Positions 38,464 to 46,856 of a DNA stretch of 64,000 bases are shown here, in pieces. The notes beneath the pieces are model-generated. The model saw nothing but the letters and a program-made list of their open reading frames with translations. It made no database searches and was not told where the DNA came from. The DNA is from Solicola gregarius (GTDB taxonomy: Bacteria > Actinomycetota > Actinomycetes > Propionibacteriales > Nocardioidaceae), in assembly GCF_025790165.1 (NCBI RefSeq), contig NZ_CP094970.1, positions 3,038,001-3,102,000 on the forward strand, read 5' to 3'. Position 1 is the stretch's first letter. Every line of letters starts with the position of its first letter. The position numbers and the translations under genes were made by a program.

Positions 38464-40159
38464 CCTCGCCCCTTGTCACGACGCGTCGGTACGCGGGCAC
38501 CGACTCCAGCAGCTCGCGGTGCGTGCCGGTGGCGACGACCCTGCCTTCGGCGAGGAACGCGACGGTGTCGACCTCGTCGAGCAGTAGCGGGCTGGCCGTG
38601 ACGACGACCGTCGTACGCCCGACGCGCTGCTTGCGTAGTCGCTTGGCGATGCGCGCCTCGGTGTGCGCGTCGACAGCGGACGTCGGCTCGACCAGAATCA
38701 GCACGCCGGGGTCGGCCAGCAGCGCACGCGTCAGCACCATCCGCTGGCGTTGGCCGCCGGAGAACGACCTGCCGCGTTCGTCGATCTCCGCGTCGAGCCC
38801 TTCGGGCAACGCCTCGAGTACGTCCTCGGCCGACGCCGTGTGGATGGCTCGCATGATCTCGTCTGTTTCTCGGCGCCCGGACACGTCGAGCTCGTCGCGC
38901 AGACGCCCACTGAACAAGGTGCTCGCGGCGGTGTTCACCATCACCCGCTCGCGTACCGTCTGCCGGCGCAGGTCGGACAACGCGACGCCGTCGAGTGCCG
39001 CATCGCTTGCCTGGTAGTAGCCGAGCCGATCGGCGAGTGCGGCCGAGGAGGCGGGGTCGTCACAGACGATCGCGACGAGGTCGCCCTCCTCGGCGACGAA
39101 ACCCGACTGCGGGTCGGAGACCGAGTTGCCGGGCGGCTCCTCCTCTGGGCGGTCCGGATCGGTGAGCTCGGGGGTGAGCGACAGGATGCGTATGACCCGG
39201 CCGGCGGCGACGTTCGCCCGGATCATCTTGTTGGCGAACTCGGTTGCCGTACGCAGCGGGATCATCAGGAAGGTCGCGTACCCGTAGAACGCAACGAGCT
39301 CGCCCGGCGTGATCGTGCCCTCCATCGCGAACCGTGCGCCCAGCCAGACGACGAACACGACGAAGATGCCGGGCAGCAGCACCTGCAGGGCATCGAGCAC
39401 GGACTGCAACCTGCCCACGTGCACGCCGGCGTCGCGTACGCGCTGCGATTCGGTGACGTAGCGCCGGTGGAAGACCTCTTCGCCACCGATGCCACGCAGC
39501 ACCCGAAGCCCACCGACGATGTCTGCGCCGCGGTTGTTCAGCTCGCCCTGCAGCTCGCGGGCGTACATGTTGCGGCGCTGCAGCGGGCTGAGCAGGGGGC
39601 CGAGTGCGAGCAGCAGCAGCGGTACGCCGATGAGCACGATCAGGCCGAGCGTCACGGAGCTGCTGAGCAACAGTGCCGCGACCACGAAGAAGGCGACGAC
39701 CGAACCCGATGCGCGGCCGAGTACGTCGCAGGAGTTGCCGATGTTGGCGATGTCGTTCGCGCCGACACTGACCACCTCGCCGGTCGTGACCCGCTTGCGT
39801 AACGTCGAGCCGAGCTCCGTGGTCTTGTTGCTGGTGAGCTGGACCGTGCGGTACGCGGCGTCCAGCCACATCTGTACGGAGGCGCGGTGCCGCATGATGC
39901 CCGAGGCCGCCTGGACGACGCCGATCACGAGCAGCGCACCGGCCCAGTACGTGAGCCGTGACATGTCGTCGGACGCGATGCCCTGGTCGATCGCTCGGCC
40001 GATGATCGCCGGCATCAGCGCCTGGGCGACCATCCAGGCGATGCCCATGCTCACGGCGAGCGTGAGCGTGCGCCCCTGGTTGCGAATGACCCAGAGCAGG
40101 TAACGGACCGACGAGCGAAGGTCGGGCGTTCCTGGGTCGGCGAGGGGCAGGGTCTTCAT
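38456..40159 (-). CDS. ABC exporter half-transporter with degenerate Walker A/B and H-loop but intact signature
   Basis: 567 residues from ATG 40159 (MKTLPLADPGTPDL). Six helices are followed by a nucleotide-binding domain whose Walker A position reads AIVCDDPASSAALADRL, with no GKS/T. Walker B reads VLILVEPTSAVD with Val for Asp, and the H-loop region reads VVVTASPLLL without His. The ABC signature RSFSGGQRQRMVLTRAL is intact. The domain is therefore a non-hydrolysing partner for the next gene's product. The open frame continues upstream but crosses into the divergent GDPD gene, so 40159 is chosen. Confidence 0.92.
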   Translation of the reverse strand: MKTLPLADPGTPDLRSSVRYLLWVIRNQGRTLTLAVSMGIAWMVAQALMPAIIGRAIDQGIASDDMSRLTYWAGALLVIGVVQAASGIMRHRASVQMWLDAAYRTVQLTSNKTTELGSTLRKRVTTGEVVSVGANDIANIGNSCDVLGRASGSVVAFFVVAALLLSSSVTLGLIVLIGVPLLLLALGPLLSPLQRRNMYARELQGELNNRGADIVGGLRVLRGIGGEEVFHRRYVTESQRVRDAGVHVGRLQSVLDALQVLLPGIFVVFVVWLGARFAMEGTITPGELVAFYGYATFLMIPLRTATEFANKMIRANVAAGRVIRILSLTPELTDPDRPEEEPPGNSVSDPQSGFVAEEGDLVAIVCDDPASSAALADRLGYYQASDAALDGVALSDLRRQTVRERVMVNTAASTLFSGRLRDELDVSGRRETDEIMRAIHTASAEDVLEALPEGLDAEIDERGRSFSGGQRQRMVLTRALLADPGVLILVEPTSAVDAHTEARIAKRLRKQRVGRTTVVVTASPLLLDEVDTVAFLAEGRVVATGTHRELLESVPAYRRVVTRGEDE

Positions 40160-40279
40160 AGCCGAACCAGCGTAGGTTTGCGGGCATGTCGGGCGCGACA
40201 GGTTTTCGGGCGTTCGGTACGTCGTGAGGTTTGGCCGGGGAGGCCCGCACTCGGTGCGGATACTGATTGACTGACGGTC

Positions 40280-41299
40280 ATGACAGCTGGAACACCGGTG
40301 GTCATCGCTCATCGAGGAGCGAGCGGCTACCGTCCCGAGAACACGATCGCCGCGATCGACCTTGCCGTCGAGCTCGGCGCCGAGTGGATCGAGCTCGACC
40401 TGGTCAGCACGGCCGACGGGGTTCTCGTGATCCGACACGAGAACGAGATCTCGTCGACGACCGACGTCGCCTCGCGAGCCGGCTTCGCTTCGCGGCGTAC
40501 GACCCGCGAGGTCGACGGAGAGGCGCTGACCGGGTGGTTCACCGAGGACCTCACCCTCGACGAGCTCAAGTCGTTGCGCGCGACGGAGCGCCGACCCGAC
40601 CTCCGGCCGGCGAGTGCCCGCCACGACGGCCGGTACGACGTGCCGACCCTCGAGGACGTGTTGGCGTACGTCGGGATCGCCAACGCGGAACGTTCGACGC
40701 CGATCGGTGTCTATCTGGAGCTCAAGCACCCGACGTACTTCGCCGACCGGGGCCTCGATCTGGTCGGTCCGCTGGTGGCCGACCTCGACCGGCACGGCCT
40801 GCTCGTCGACGGTGCGCCGGTGTGGTTGGAGTCGATGGAGACGGGTGTCCTCCGCGATCTCGCCGGCAGGGTCGGCTGCACGCTCACGCAGCTGATGGCC
40901 AGCGGCGAACAACCGTACGACCTGACCGCCGCCGGCGACCCCCGTACGTACCGAGACCTGTGTACGCCCGCCGGCCTGGCCGAGATCGCGACGTACGCGC
41001 AGCGGATCGGTCCGAGCAAGGGCCAGGTCATTCCGCGGGGCGCCGACCGGCGGCTCCGGGCGCCGACCAGCCTGACCGCCGACGCGCACGCGGCCGGGCT
41101 GGAGGTGCACGTGTGGACGCTGCGCAACGAGAACGTGTACCTGCCCAAGGAACTGCGGCGGGGGACTTCGGGCCACGAGATGGGAGAAGCGGCCGCCGAG
41201 TATGCGGCGTTCTTCGACGCGGGTGTCGACGGCGTGTTCACCGACTTCGTCGACACCGCGCTTGCCGCTAGGTCGTGTTGGCAAACCTCGCGTCGATGA
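40280..41299 (+). CDS. Glycerophosphodiester phosphodiesterase
   Basis: 339 residues of the GDPD TIM-barrel family, hydrolysing glycerophosphodiesters to an alcohol and glycerol-3-phosphate. The N-terminal signature VVIAHRGASGYRPENTIAA carries the first catalytic His and Glu. ELDLVSTADGVLVIRHE supplies the second set, and the third metal-ligand region is GVYLELKHPTYF. It lacks an obvious signal peptide, so it is probably cytoplasmic. The last nine or so residues (RSCWQTSRR) are encoded by the repeat element at 41271-41500, whose sequence supplies the stop codon. Confidence 0.9.
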   Translation: MTAGTPVVIAHRGASGYRPENTIAAIDLAVELGAEWIELDLVSTADGVLVIRHENEISSTTDVASRAGFASRRTTREVDGEALTGWFTEDLTLDELKSLRATERRPDLRPASARHDGRYDVPTLEDVLAYVGIANAERSTPIGVYLELKHPTYFADRGLDLVGPLVADLDRHGLLVDGAPVWLESMETGVLRDLAGRVGCTLTQLMASGEQPYDLTAAGDPRTYRDLCTPAGLAEIATYAQRIGPSKGQVIPRGADRRLRAPTSLTADAHAAGLEVHVWTLRNENVYLPKELRRGTSGHEMGEAAAEYAAFFDAGVDGVFTDFVDTALAARSCWQTSRR

Positions 41300-41500
41300 G
41301 GGAGCGGGACTCCGCGCCCGGTCTGTCCCCCAGCCGCAAGGCGGCTGGGAGGTGCCCCCATTCGCGCGGGAGCGAAGTTGTAGTTGGATGCTCCTTCGAG
41401 CGACCCGTAACGTAGCCAGTCCCCCAGCCGCTTCGCGGCCGGGAGGTGCCCCCAGGGATGCGGAGGCACGCGAGCCGGCGCGGGGTTTGCCAACACGGCC
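41271..41500. repeat. Variable-arm element, copy 2 (230 bp) with two inserted hairpin modules
   Basis: It begins GGTCGTGT and ends ACACGGCC, matching the ends of 8744-8905 in the opposite orientation. Terminal arms CGTGTTGGCAAACC (41274-41287) and complement (41484-41497) are a perfect 14-bp inverted repeat unrelated in sequence to the arms of copy 1. Internally it shares blocks with copy 1 and has two extra modules, around 41326-41361 and 41420-41455. Each is CCCCCAGCCGC, a short loop, then a GC-rich arm and GGGAGGTGCCCCCA. Such CCCCCAG...GGGAGGTGCCCCCA hairpins are common in Streptomyces genomes. Confidence 0.88.
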
Positions 41501-41514
41501 TGGTACCGGGTGGG

Positions 41515-41715
41515 CTACTCGGACGGGATGAGCACCCAGGCGATCAGGTAGACGATGATCATCGACCCGAGGCCGAAGATGGTCGCGATGACGGTGATCA
41601 GTCGTACGACGTTGGCGTCGACGTTGACGTACTCCGCGACCGCGCCGCACACACCGCCGATCCAACGGTCGTCCGAGCGAACGAGGCGCTTGCGGGGCTT
41701 GTCGAGGTCACTCAT
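41515..41715 (-). CDS. Small PspC-domain membrane protein
   Basis: 66 residues, essentially a single PspC domain. It has the basic N-terminal RKRLVRSDDRWIGGVCGAVAEYVNV, followed by a hydrophobic C-terminal half (VRLITVIATIFGLGSMIIVYLIAWVLIPSE). PspC proteins sense or relay envelope stress. It is the last gene in a three-gene unit and overlaps the upstream small membrane-protein gene by eight bases. Its neighbours include a larger PspC protein and a PspC-histidine kinase, so it probably belongs to the same response. Confidence 0.85.
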   Translation of the reverse strand: MSDLDKPRKRLVRSDDRWIGGVCGAVAEYVNVDANVVRLITVIATIFGLGSMIIVYLIAWVLIPSE

Positions 41716-41914
41716 TGCGGGCCTTCCTACGGTGCGAAGCGATGGTGGACAACACGATGCCGACGATGCCGCCGACGATCAGGATCACGGGCACGGCGAT
41801 CAGGATCTCGCCGCGGTCGGCGTTCCCCTGGTCCCAGGCGACCCACAACCCGCCACCGATCAGCGTCGCGAGGCCGAGGACGAGGGACAGGGGGTCGAGC
41901 GGATGGCGTTTCAT
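41708..41914 (-). CDS. Small two-helix membrane protein
   Basis: 68 residues. Two hydrophobic helices (PLSLVLGLATLIGGGLWVAW and ILIAVPVILIVGGIVGIVL) are joined by a short charged loop and followed by a basic tail SHRRKARNE. The layout resembles LiaI-like small membrane proteins found with PspC/LiaF systems. ATG 41914 lies 37 bp after the stop of the upstream PspC gene, and its end overlaps the small PspC gene. No enzymatic motif. Confidence 0.75.
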   Translation of the reverse strand: MKRHPLDPLSLVLGLATLIGGGLWVAWDQGNADRGEILIAVPVILIVGGIVGIVLSTIASHRRKARNE

Positions 41915-41951
41915 GAGCGGCGAGGAGCGGACGAGCGAGCGTGGTAATCAT

Positions 41952-43133
41952 TCATGAGCGGGTCACCCTGATCTCTCCGGTTGTCTGTTCGAGGTCGAGA
42001 TGGAGCACCGGATCGGAGTCGGCCGGGTCGATGTAGTGCAGCGAGACCGGTGCGCCGTCGCTGGAGCGGCCGAGGATCTTGAGGCTGCCGGCATCCGTCT
42101 GGGCATCGACGTCGAGGTTCAGCCCGTCCGGTACGACGATCTCCATGCTCCCGACACCTTGGTCGAGCTTGACCGTGCGTCCGTCCAGCGACTCGAGATC
42201 GGATATCTCGGTCAGGTCGAGAACGAAGTTGCCGATGCCCTGTTCGTACGAGTCATCGATGTCTGATGCCAACGCCGGGTCGTGCCGTTCATCCCCGACC
42301 GTGTAGGTGGGAAGTACCGTCGTCAGCAGCATGAGCAACGCGAGCGGGATGCCCAGGTTCGCGAGCGGCCTGCCGTTGCCGTAGAACGTACCGACGAGCA
42401 TCCCCGCGCCCACGACGAGCAGGGCGGCGAGCGGGTAGTACGGCCAGTCGAACGACTCGGAGTCGATCGCCATGCAGGCGACGACGATGACCGCGACTGC
42501 CGTGGTGAGCCCGAACAGACGCCCGCTGTCGCGCCGCGGGTTACGCGGTCGCTTCTCATCGTCCGGCGGGTCCGCGTTCGGCGGACCCGTTGGCGGCGAT
42601 GAGCCGAGCGGCTGGGTCGCAGCGTCGTTGTCGGTCGTCGTCTCGACGGCGACGCCCGAAGCCTCCGCATCGACCGCCTTGGCGGCCGACCGGCGCTTGT
42701 TGTACGGCACCACGACGAAGATGTAGAACAGCGCGAGTGCGGCGAGAGAGACCGGGATGCTCGCGTCGACGAACGTGAAGCCCGACCCGAGCATGCTGGC
42801 CACGGCGATCGCGGCCGCAAGGAACAGGCCGATCCGTCGCACCTGCTCGCGGTCGACCGACTCGGGGAGATGCTGGTCAACGAGGCTCTCGTCCTCGTCG
42901 TCCTCCGGAACGAGCAGCCACGCGGCGACGTACACGATGACGCCGGCGAACCCGACGAACGCCAAGGAGGCCACCACGACGCGGACGACAACGGGGTCGA
43001 TGTTCAGATAGCGTGCGGCGCCCGAGCACACGCCGGCGACCATGCGGTCGTCCGCATTGCGGCGCATGGACGCGAGGGTGCGGACCCGGCGTGGGTCGAA
43101 CTCCGAAGCGTCGTCGGCAGATTGGTCGCTCAT
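41952..43133 (-). CDS. PspC-domain protein with LiaF-like membrane region and C-terminal toast-rack-like domain
   Basis: 393 residues. The N-terminal PspC domain is RMVAGVCSGAARYLNIDPVVVRVVVASLAFVGFAG (split: RMVAGVCSGAARYLNI, then VVRVVVASLAF). Several further helices and an acidic linker follow. The C-terminal 100 residues are beta-rich (LDQGVGSMEIVVPDGLNLDV, then DAGSLKILGRSSDGAPV), as in LiaF/DUF2154 toast-rack domains. It faces the PspC-kinase gene across a 143-bp divergent promoter, the arrangement of actinobacterial Psp/Lia envelope-stress loci. Start is ATG 43133 or, nine bases upstream, 43142. Confidence 0.85.
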   Translation of the reverse strand: MSDQSADDASEFDPRRVRTLASMRRNADDRMVAGVCSGAARYLNIDPVVVRVVVASLAFVGFAGVIVYVAAWLLVPEDDEDESLVDQHLPESVDREQVRRIGLFLAAAIAVASMLGSGFTFVDASIPVSLAALALFYIFVVVPYNKRRSAAKAVDAEASGVAVETTTDNDAATQPLGSSPPTGPPNADPPDDEKRPRNPRRDSGRLFGLTTAVAVIVVACMAIDSESFDWPYYPLAALLVVGAGMLVGTFYGNGRPLANLGIPLALLMLLTTVLPTYTVGDERHDPALASDIDDSYEQGIGNFVLDLTEISDLESLDGRTVKLDQGVGSMEIVVPDGLNLDVDAQTDAGSLKILGRSSDGAPVSLHYIDPADSDPVLHLDLEQTTGEIRVTRS

Positions 43134-43276
43134 GGCATCCATCGTGGCCCGCGAAGGCGTCCCGCACCATCGGGGTCGACCCTGAATCGCCCGGGTGGGA
43201 GCCGACATGGGGTCAGGGTCCGACCTGGGACAGTCCCGATGGCGCGCAGGCACGCGCGCGTGTGACGATCGGTTCC

Positions 43277-44566
43277 ATGACATCGACGGCGGCGGACGCG
43301 GCCGGCGGGTACGAGTACCGCCGCGCGTACCGTCCTGCCGACTCGCGGATGATCGGCGGCGTCGCCGAGGGCTTGGCCGCACACTTCGGTGTCAACGTGT
43401 TCTGGGTACGTCTCGCGTTCGTGGTCGCGACGTGGTTCAACGGTGTCGGCATCCTCGCGTACGGCCTGCTCTGGTGGTTGCTGCCGATCGACCCGGACAC
43501 CGAAGACCCCGATACGCCGGCCGGCATCCGCGCCGCGACCCGCCGCGGACTACGTACGCCGAGCGGCAGAGGACCGCAGGCGCTCAGCGACCCCGTCCAG
43601 ACGATCGCGTTGCTCGCCCTGGGCCTCGGTGTGCTGCTGCTGACCCAGGCCGTCGGGTGGGGGCTCGGCACGAGCGCCCTGATCCCGGTGCTCGTGGCGG
43701 TCGTCGGAGTCGCGCTCGTCTGGCGGCAGGTCGACCAGACCCGGTGGAACCGCTGGGTCACCCAGCCGACCGGGTGGGCGGCGGTGGCGCGTCTCTCGCT
43801 GGGCCTCGCGCTCGTTTCGGCCGCCGTCATCTTCGCGGTCGGGCAGCGCAGCGGCATGGATGCGCTGCTCGATGTGTCGGCGGTTCTGCTGATCGCGGTG
43901 ATCGGCATCGCGTTGCTCGTCGGACCGTGGATCTACCGGCTCACCCGGGAACTCGGCGCCGAACGTACCGAGCGCGCGCGTACGCAGGAGCGGGCCGATG
44001 TCGCTGCGCACCTGCACGACTCGGTGCTGCAGACCCTCGCGATCCTGCAGAAGAACTCTGACAACCCACGCATGGTGGCCACCCTTGCCCGTCGGCAGGA
44101 ACGCGAGCTGCGCGAGTGGTTGTACGGATCTCGACGCCCACCGGAGACGACCCTACGTGGCGCGCTCGACGCCGCCGCGTCACAGGTCGAGGACGACCAC
44201 GGTGTACCGGTCGAGGTCGTCGGCGTCGGTGACCTCGCCCTGAACCCGCACGGTGAGGCGCTCGTACGCGCTGCCGGCGAGGCCATCGTGAACGCCGCCA
44301 AGCACTCCGGTGCGGAGGCGATCGACGTGTACGCCGAGGTCGGAGGCGACGACGTCGCGGTGTTCGTACGCGATCGCGGCGCGGGATTCGACCCGGACGG
44401 TGTCGGGACATCGGAGGCGGGGACGAAGATGGGTATCCGCGAGTCGATCGTCGCCCGGATGGAACGACACGGGGGCACGGCCGAGATTCGAAGCGCGCCC
44501 GGTGACGGAACCGAAGTGAGGCTGTCGATGCCCCGGCATCGACTCGATGAAGGAGAAGAATCGTGA
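43277..44566 (+). CDS. PspC-domain sensor histidine kinase
   Basis: 429 residues. An N-terminal PspC domain (RAYRPADSRMIGGVAEGLAA, residues about 17-75) is fused to further transmembrane helices. A cytoplasmic HisKA_3 kinase follows with the phospho-acceptor His in AAHLHDSVLQTLAIL. The ATPase domain shows N-box AIVNAAKHSGAEAI and G-box FVRDRGAGFDPDGVG. The kinase probably reads envelope stress through the PspC domain and phosphorylates the adjacent LuxR-type regulator, with which it overlaps by GTGA. The ATG at 43277 starts the PspC domain; no strong ribosome site is visible. Confidence 0.92.
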   Translation: MTSTAADAAGGYEYRRAYRPADSRMIGGVAEGLAAHFGVNVFWVRLAFVVATWFNGVGILAYGLLWWLLPIDPDTEDPDTPAGIRAATRRGLRTPSGRGPQALSDPVQTIALLALGLGVLLLTQAVGWGLGTSALIPVLVAVVGVALVWRQVDQTRWNRWVTQPTGWAAVARLSLGLALVSAAVIFAVGQRSGMDALLDVSAVLLIAVIGIALLVGPWIYRLTRELGAERTERARTQERADVAAHLHDSVLQTLAILQKNSDNPRMVATLARRQERELREWLYGSRRPPETTLRGALDAAASQVEDDHGVPVEVVGVGDLALNPHGEALVRAAGEAIVNAAKHSGAEAIDVYAEVGGDDVAVFVRDRGAGFDPDGVGTSEAGTKMGIRESIVARMERHGGTAEIRSAPGDGTEVRLSMPRHRLDEGEES

Positions 44567-45228
44567 CGACACCCGCTAGGCCGAGACAGCCTGAGCTCCG
44601 GGTAGTGCTGGTCGACGATCACGCGCTGTTCCGCACGGGCGTACGTGCCGAGATCGACGGGTCGGTGGATGTCGTCGGGGAGGCCGAGGACGTCGACAGC
44701 GCGGTCGCGTCGATCGTCGAGCACCGACCCGATGTGGTGCTGCTCGACGTGCACCTGCCCGGTGGGGGCGGCACCCAGGTCATCGCCAAGGTGCATCGGA
44801 CGCTGCCGGAGATGAGGTTCCTGGCGCTGTCCGTCAGCGACGCGGCCGAGGACGTCATCGGCGTGATCCGGGCCGGCGCCCGTGGCTACGTCACGAAGAG
44901 CATCGCCGGCAAGGAGCTGGTCGAGGCCATCGGCAGGGTTGCCGACGGCGATGCGGTGTTCTCGCCGCGGCTGGCCGGATTCGTACTCGACGCGTTCGCC
45001 GGCACCATCGAGGTCGCGCAGGTCGACGAGGACCTCGACCGGCTGACCGAGCGGGAGCGCGAGGTGATGCGGCTGATCGCGCGCGGGTACGCGTACAAGG
45101 AGGTCGCGAAGGAGCTGTTCATCTCGATCAAGACGGTTGAGACGCATGTCTCGAGCGTGCTCCGCAAGCTGCAGCTGTCGTCGCGCCACGAGCTGACCCG
45201 GTGGGCCAGCGACCGCCGCCTGATCTGA
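44563..45228 (+). CDS. NarL/LuxR-family response regulator of the PspC locus
   Basis: 221 residues. The receiver domain has acidic pocket VVLVDDHALFRTG and phospho-acceptor Asp in VVLLDVHLPGGGG, with Thr/Ser and Lys in LALSVSD and GYVTKSI. The C-terminal LuxR helix-turn-helix is LTEREREVMRLIARG then YKEVAKELFISIKTVETHV. It is the partner of the upstream PspC kinase. The divergent promoter between 43133 and 43277 is its most likely target. Confidence 0.93.
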   Translation: MTTPARPRQPELRVVLVDDHALFRTGVRAEIDGSVDVVGEAEDVDSAVASIVEHRPDVVLLDVHLPGGGGTQVIAKVHRTLPEMRFLALSVSDAAEDVIGVIRAGARGYVTKSIAGKELVEAIGRVADGDAVFSPRLAGFVLDAFAGTIEVAQVDEDLDRLTEREREVMRLIARGYAYKEVAKELFISIKTVETHVSSVLRKLQLSSRHELTRWASDRRLI

Positions 45229-45246
45229 GCCGTACCCACGCGCGCG

Positions 45247-45313
45247 CCCCGTGGGCCGCGCATTTCAGCCCCGATTTCTGTGATTCGGGGGCTGAAAGGT
45301 GCGGCCCACGGGG
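45247..45313. repeat. 67-bp nested inverted repeat before zwf
   Basis: Outer arms CCCCGTGGGCCGC (45247-45259) and complement (45301-45313), plus inner arms TTTCAGCCCCG (45263-45273) and its complement with one inserted G (45286-45297). The first ten bases CCCCGTGGGC are the same as the arm of 13268-13334, and the span is also 67 bp. It lies after the response-regulator stop and 23 bp before zwf. Confidence 0.88.
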
Positions 45314-45335
45314 GTGGCGGGTAAGGATGGGGACC

Positions 45336-46790
45336 ATGGGTACGAATGACGCAGCCATGGGCCCCGACCATCCGTACGTCGTGGTGCTGTTCGGCGCGAC
45401 CGGTGATCTCGCGCAACGCAAGCTGCTGCCCGGGCTGCTGAAGCTCGACTGCTCCGGCTTGATCCCGGGCCTGCAGGTCGTCGCCTGCTCGCTCGACAAG
45501 CACGACGACGACTCGTTTCGTTCGTTCGCGCGCAAGGCGTGCGAGGAGTACGGGAGCCTCGAGGTCACCGACGAGGTGTGGGACGACTTCGCGAGCCGGA
45601 TCCGGTACGTGTCGCAGGACTCCGGCTCGCACTATCTCGCCCTTGCCGTCTCCGCGGCGGAGTCCGAGCTCGGGTCTGAGCCGCGGCGTCTGCACTACCT
45701 GAGCGTGCCGCCGAAGGCGGCTCTGGCGGTCGTGGCGACCCTCGACGAGGCCGGCCTCGTACCCCGCTCGCGGATCATCATGGAGAAGCCGTTCGGCACC
45801 GATCTGCGCAGCGCGATCGCGCTCAACGCGACGCTGCACCAGACCTTCGACGAGCAGCAGATCTTCCGCATCGACCACTTCCTCGGCAAGGAGCCGGCGC
45901 AGAACATCCTGGCGTTCCGGTTCGCCAACGGCCTGTTCGAGCCGATCTGGAACCGCAACTTCATCGACCACGTGCAGATCGACGTACCCGAGACGCTCGG
46001 CATCGGCACTCGGATCGGCTTCTACGAGGCGACCGGCGCGTACCGGGACATGGTCGTCACGCATCTGTTCCAGATCCTTGCGTTCATGGCGATGGAGCCG
46101 CCGACCGCGCTCGAGCCCGACTCGATCAGCGACGAGAAGTACAAGGTGTTCCGGTCGATGACGCCGATCGACCCGGCCAACGTCGTACGCGGGCAGTACT
46201 CCGGCTACCGCGAGGAGGACGGCGCGGCGGCCGACTCGGAGACGGAGACGTTCATCGCGTTGAAGGCCGAGATCGACAACTGGCGCTGGGCGGGCGTGCC
46301 GTTCTTCCTGCGGACCGGCAAGCAGCTGGCCGAAGGACAGCGGATCATCTCGATCGCGTTCCAGGAGCCGCCGAAGAGCATGTTCCCGGCCGGTTCGGGC
46401 GTCGGGGCGCAGGGGCCGGACCACCTGACGTTCGACCTCGCCGACGCGTCCAAGATGTCGTTGTCGTTCTATGGCAAACGACCGGGACCCGGCATGAAGC
46501 TGGACAAGCTGAGCCTGCAGTTCGCCATGCAGGACACCACGTACGCGGGCGACGTGCTCGAGGCGTACGAGCGGCTCATCCTGGACGCCATGCGTGGCGA
46601 CCGCACGTTGTTCACCAGCGCCGAGGGCATCGAGCGACTCTGGGAGATCTCCGAGCCGCTGCTCGACAATCCGCCGCCGGTACGGTCGTACCCGCCGGGA
46701 TCGTGGGGCCCGAACGCGATCCATCAGCTGGTCGCGCCGAATGCGTGGCGACTGCCGTTCGAGCGCGCCTGGCGTGAGGCGGGCGCCTGA
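45336..46790 (+). CDS. zwf: Glucose-6-phosphate dehydrogenase
   Basis: 484 residues. It oxidises glucose-6-phosphate to 6-phosphogluconolactone with NADP. The N-terminal cofactor motif is LFGATGDLAQRKLLPGLLKL, and the substrate/catalytic signature is RIDHFLGKEPAQNILAFRF near residue 180. EKPFGTDLRSAI precedes it. The C-terminal segment EAYERLILDAMRGDRTLF is typical. It stands alone, without gnd, opcA or tal, so it may be an additional isozyme. ATG 45336 with GGATGGGG upstream is preferred; ATG 45327 adds three residues. Confidence 0.94.
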   Translation: MGTNDAAMGPDHPYVVVLFGATGDLAQRKLLPGLLKLDCSGLIPGLQVVACSLDKHDDDSFRSFARKACEEYGSLEVTDEVWDDFASRIRYVSQDSGSHYLALAVSAAESELGSEPRRLHYLSVPPKAALAVVATLDEAGLVPRSRIIMEKPFGTDLRSAIALNATLHQTFDEQQIFRIDHFLGKEPAQNILAFRFANGLFEPIWNRNFIDHVQIDVPETLGIGTRIGFYEATGAYRDMVVTHLFQILAFMAMEPPTALEPDSISDEKYKVFRSMTPIDPANVVRGQYSGYREEDGAAADSETETFIALKAEIDNWRWAGVPFFLRTGKQLAEGQRIISIAFQEPPKSMFPAGSGVGAQGPDHLTFDLADASKMSLSFYGKRPGPGMKLDKLSLQFAMQDTTYAGDVLEAYERLILDAMRGDRTLFTSAEGIERLWEISEPLLDNPPPVRSYPPGSWGPNAIHQLVAPNAWRLPFERAWREAGA

Positions 46791-46856
46791 CCGAGACGCC
46801 GAGAATCGGTCGCGCGGGGGAGTCGCGGTCGCCGCGAACCTGCCAGACTCTTGCGT

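Noticed and set aside
41271-41500. Insertion sequence
   Set aside because: It has terminal inverted repeats but is only 230 bp and encodes no transposase. It is described as a repeat element because non-autonomous transposition is not demonstrated and target duplications are not clear.
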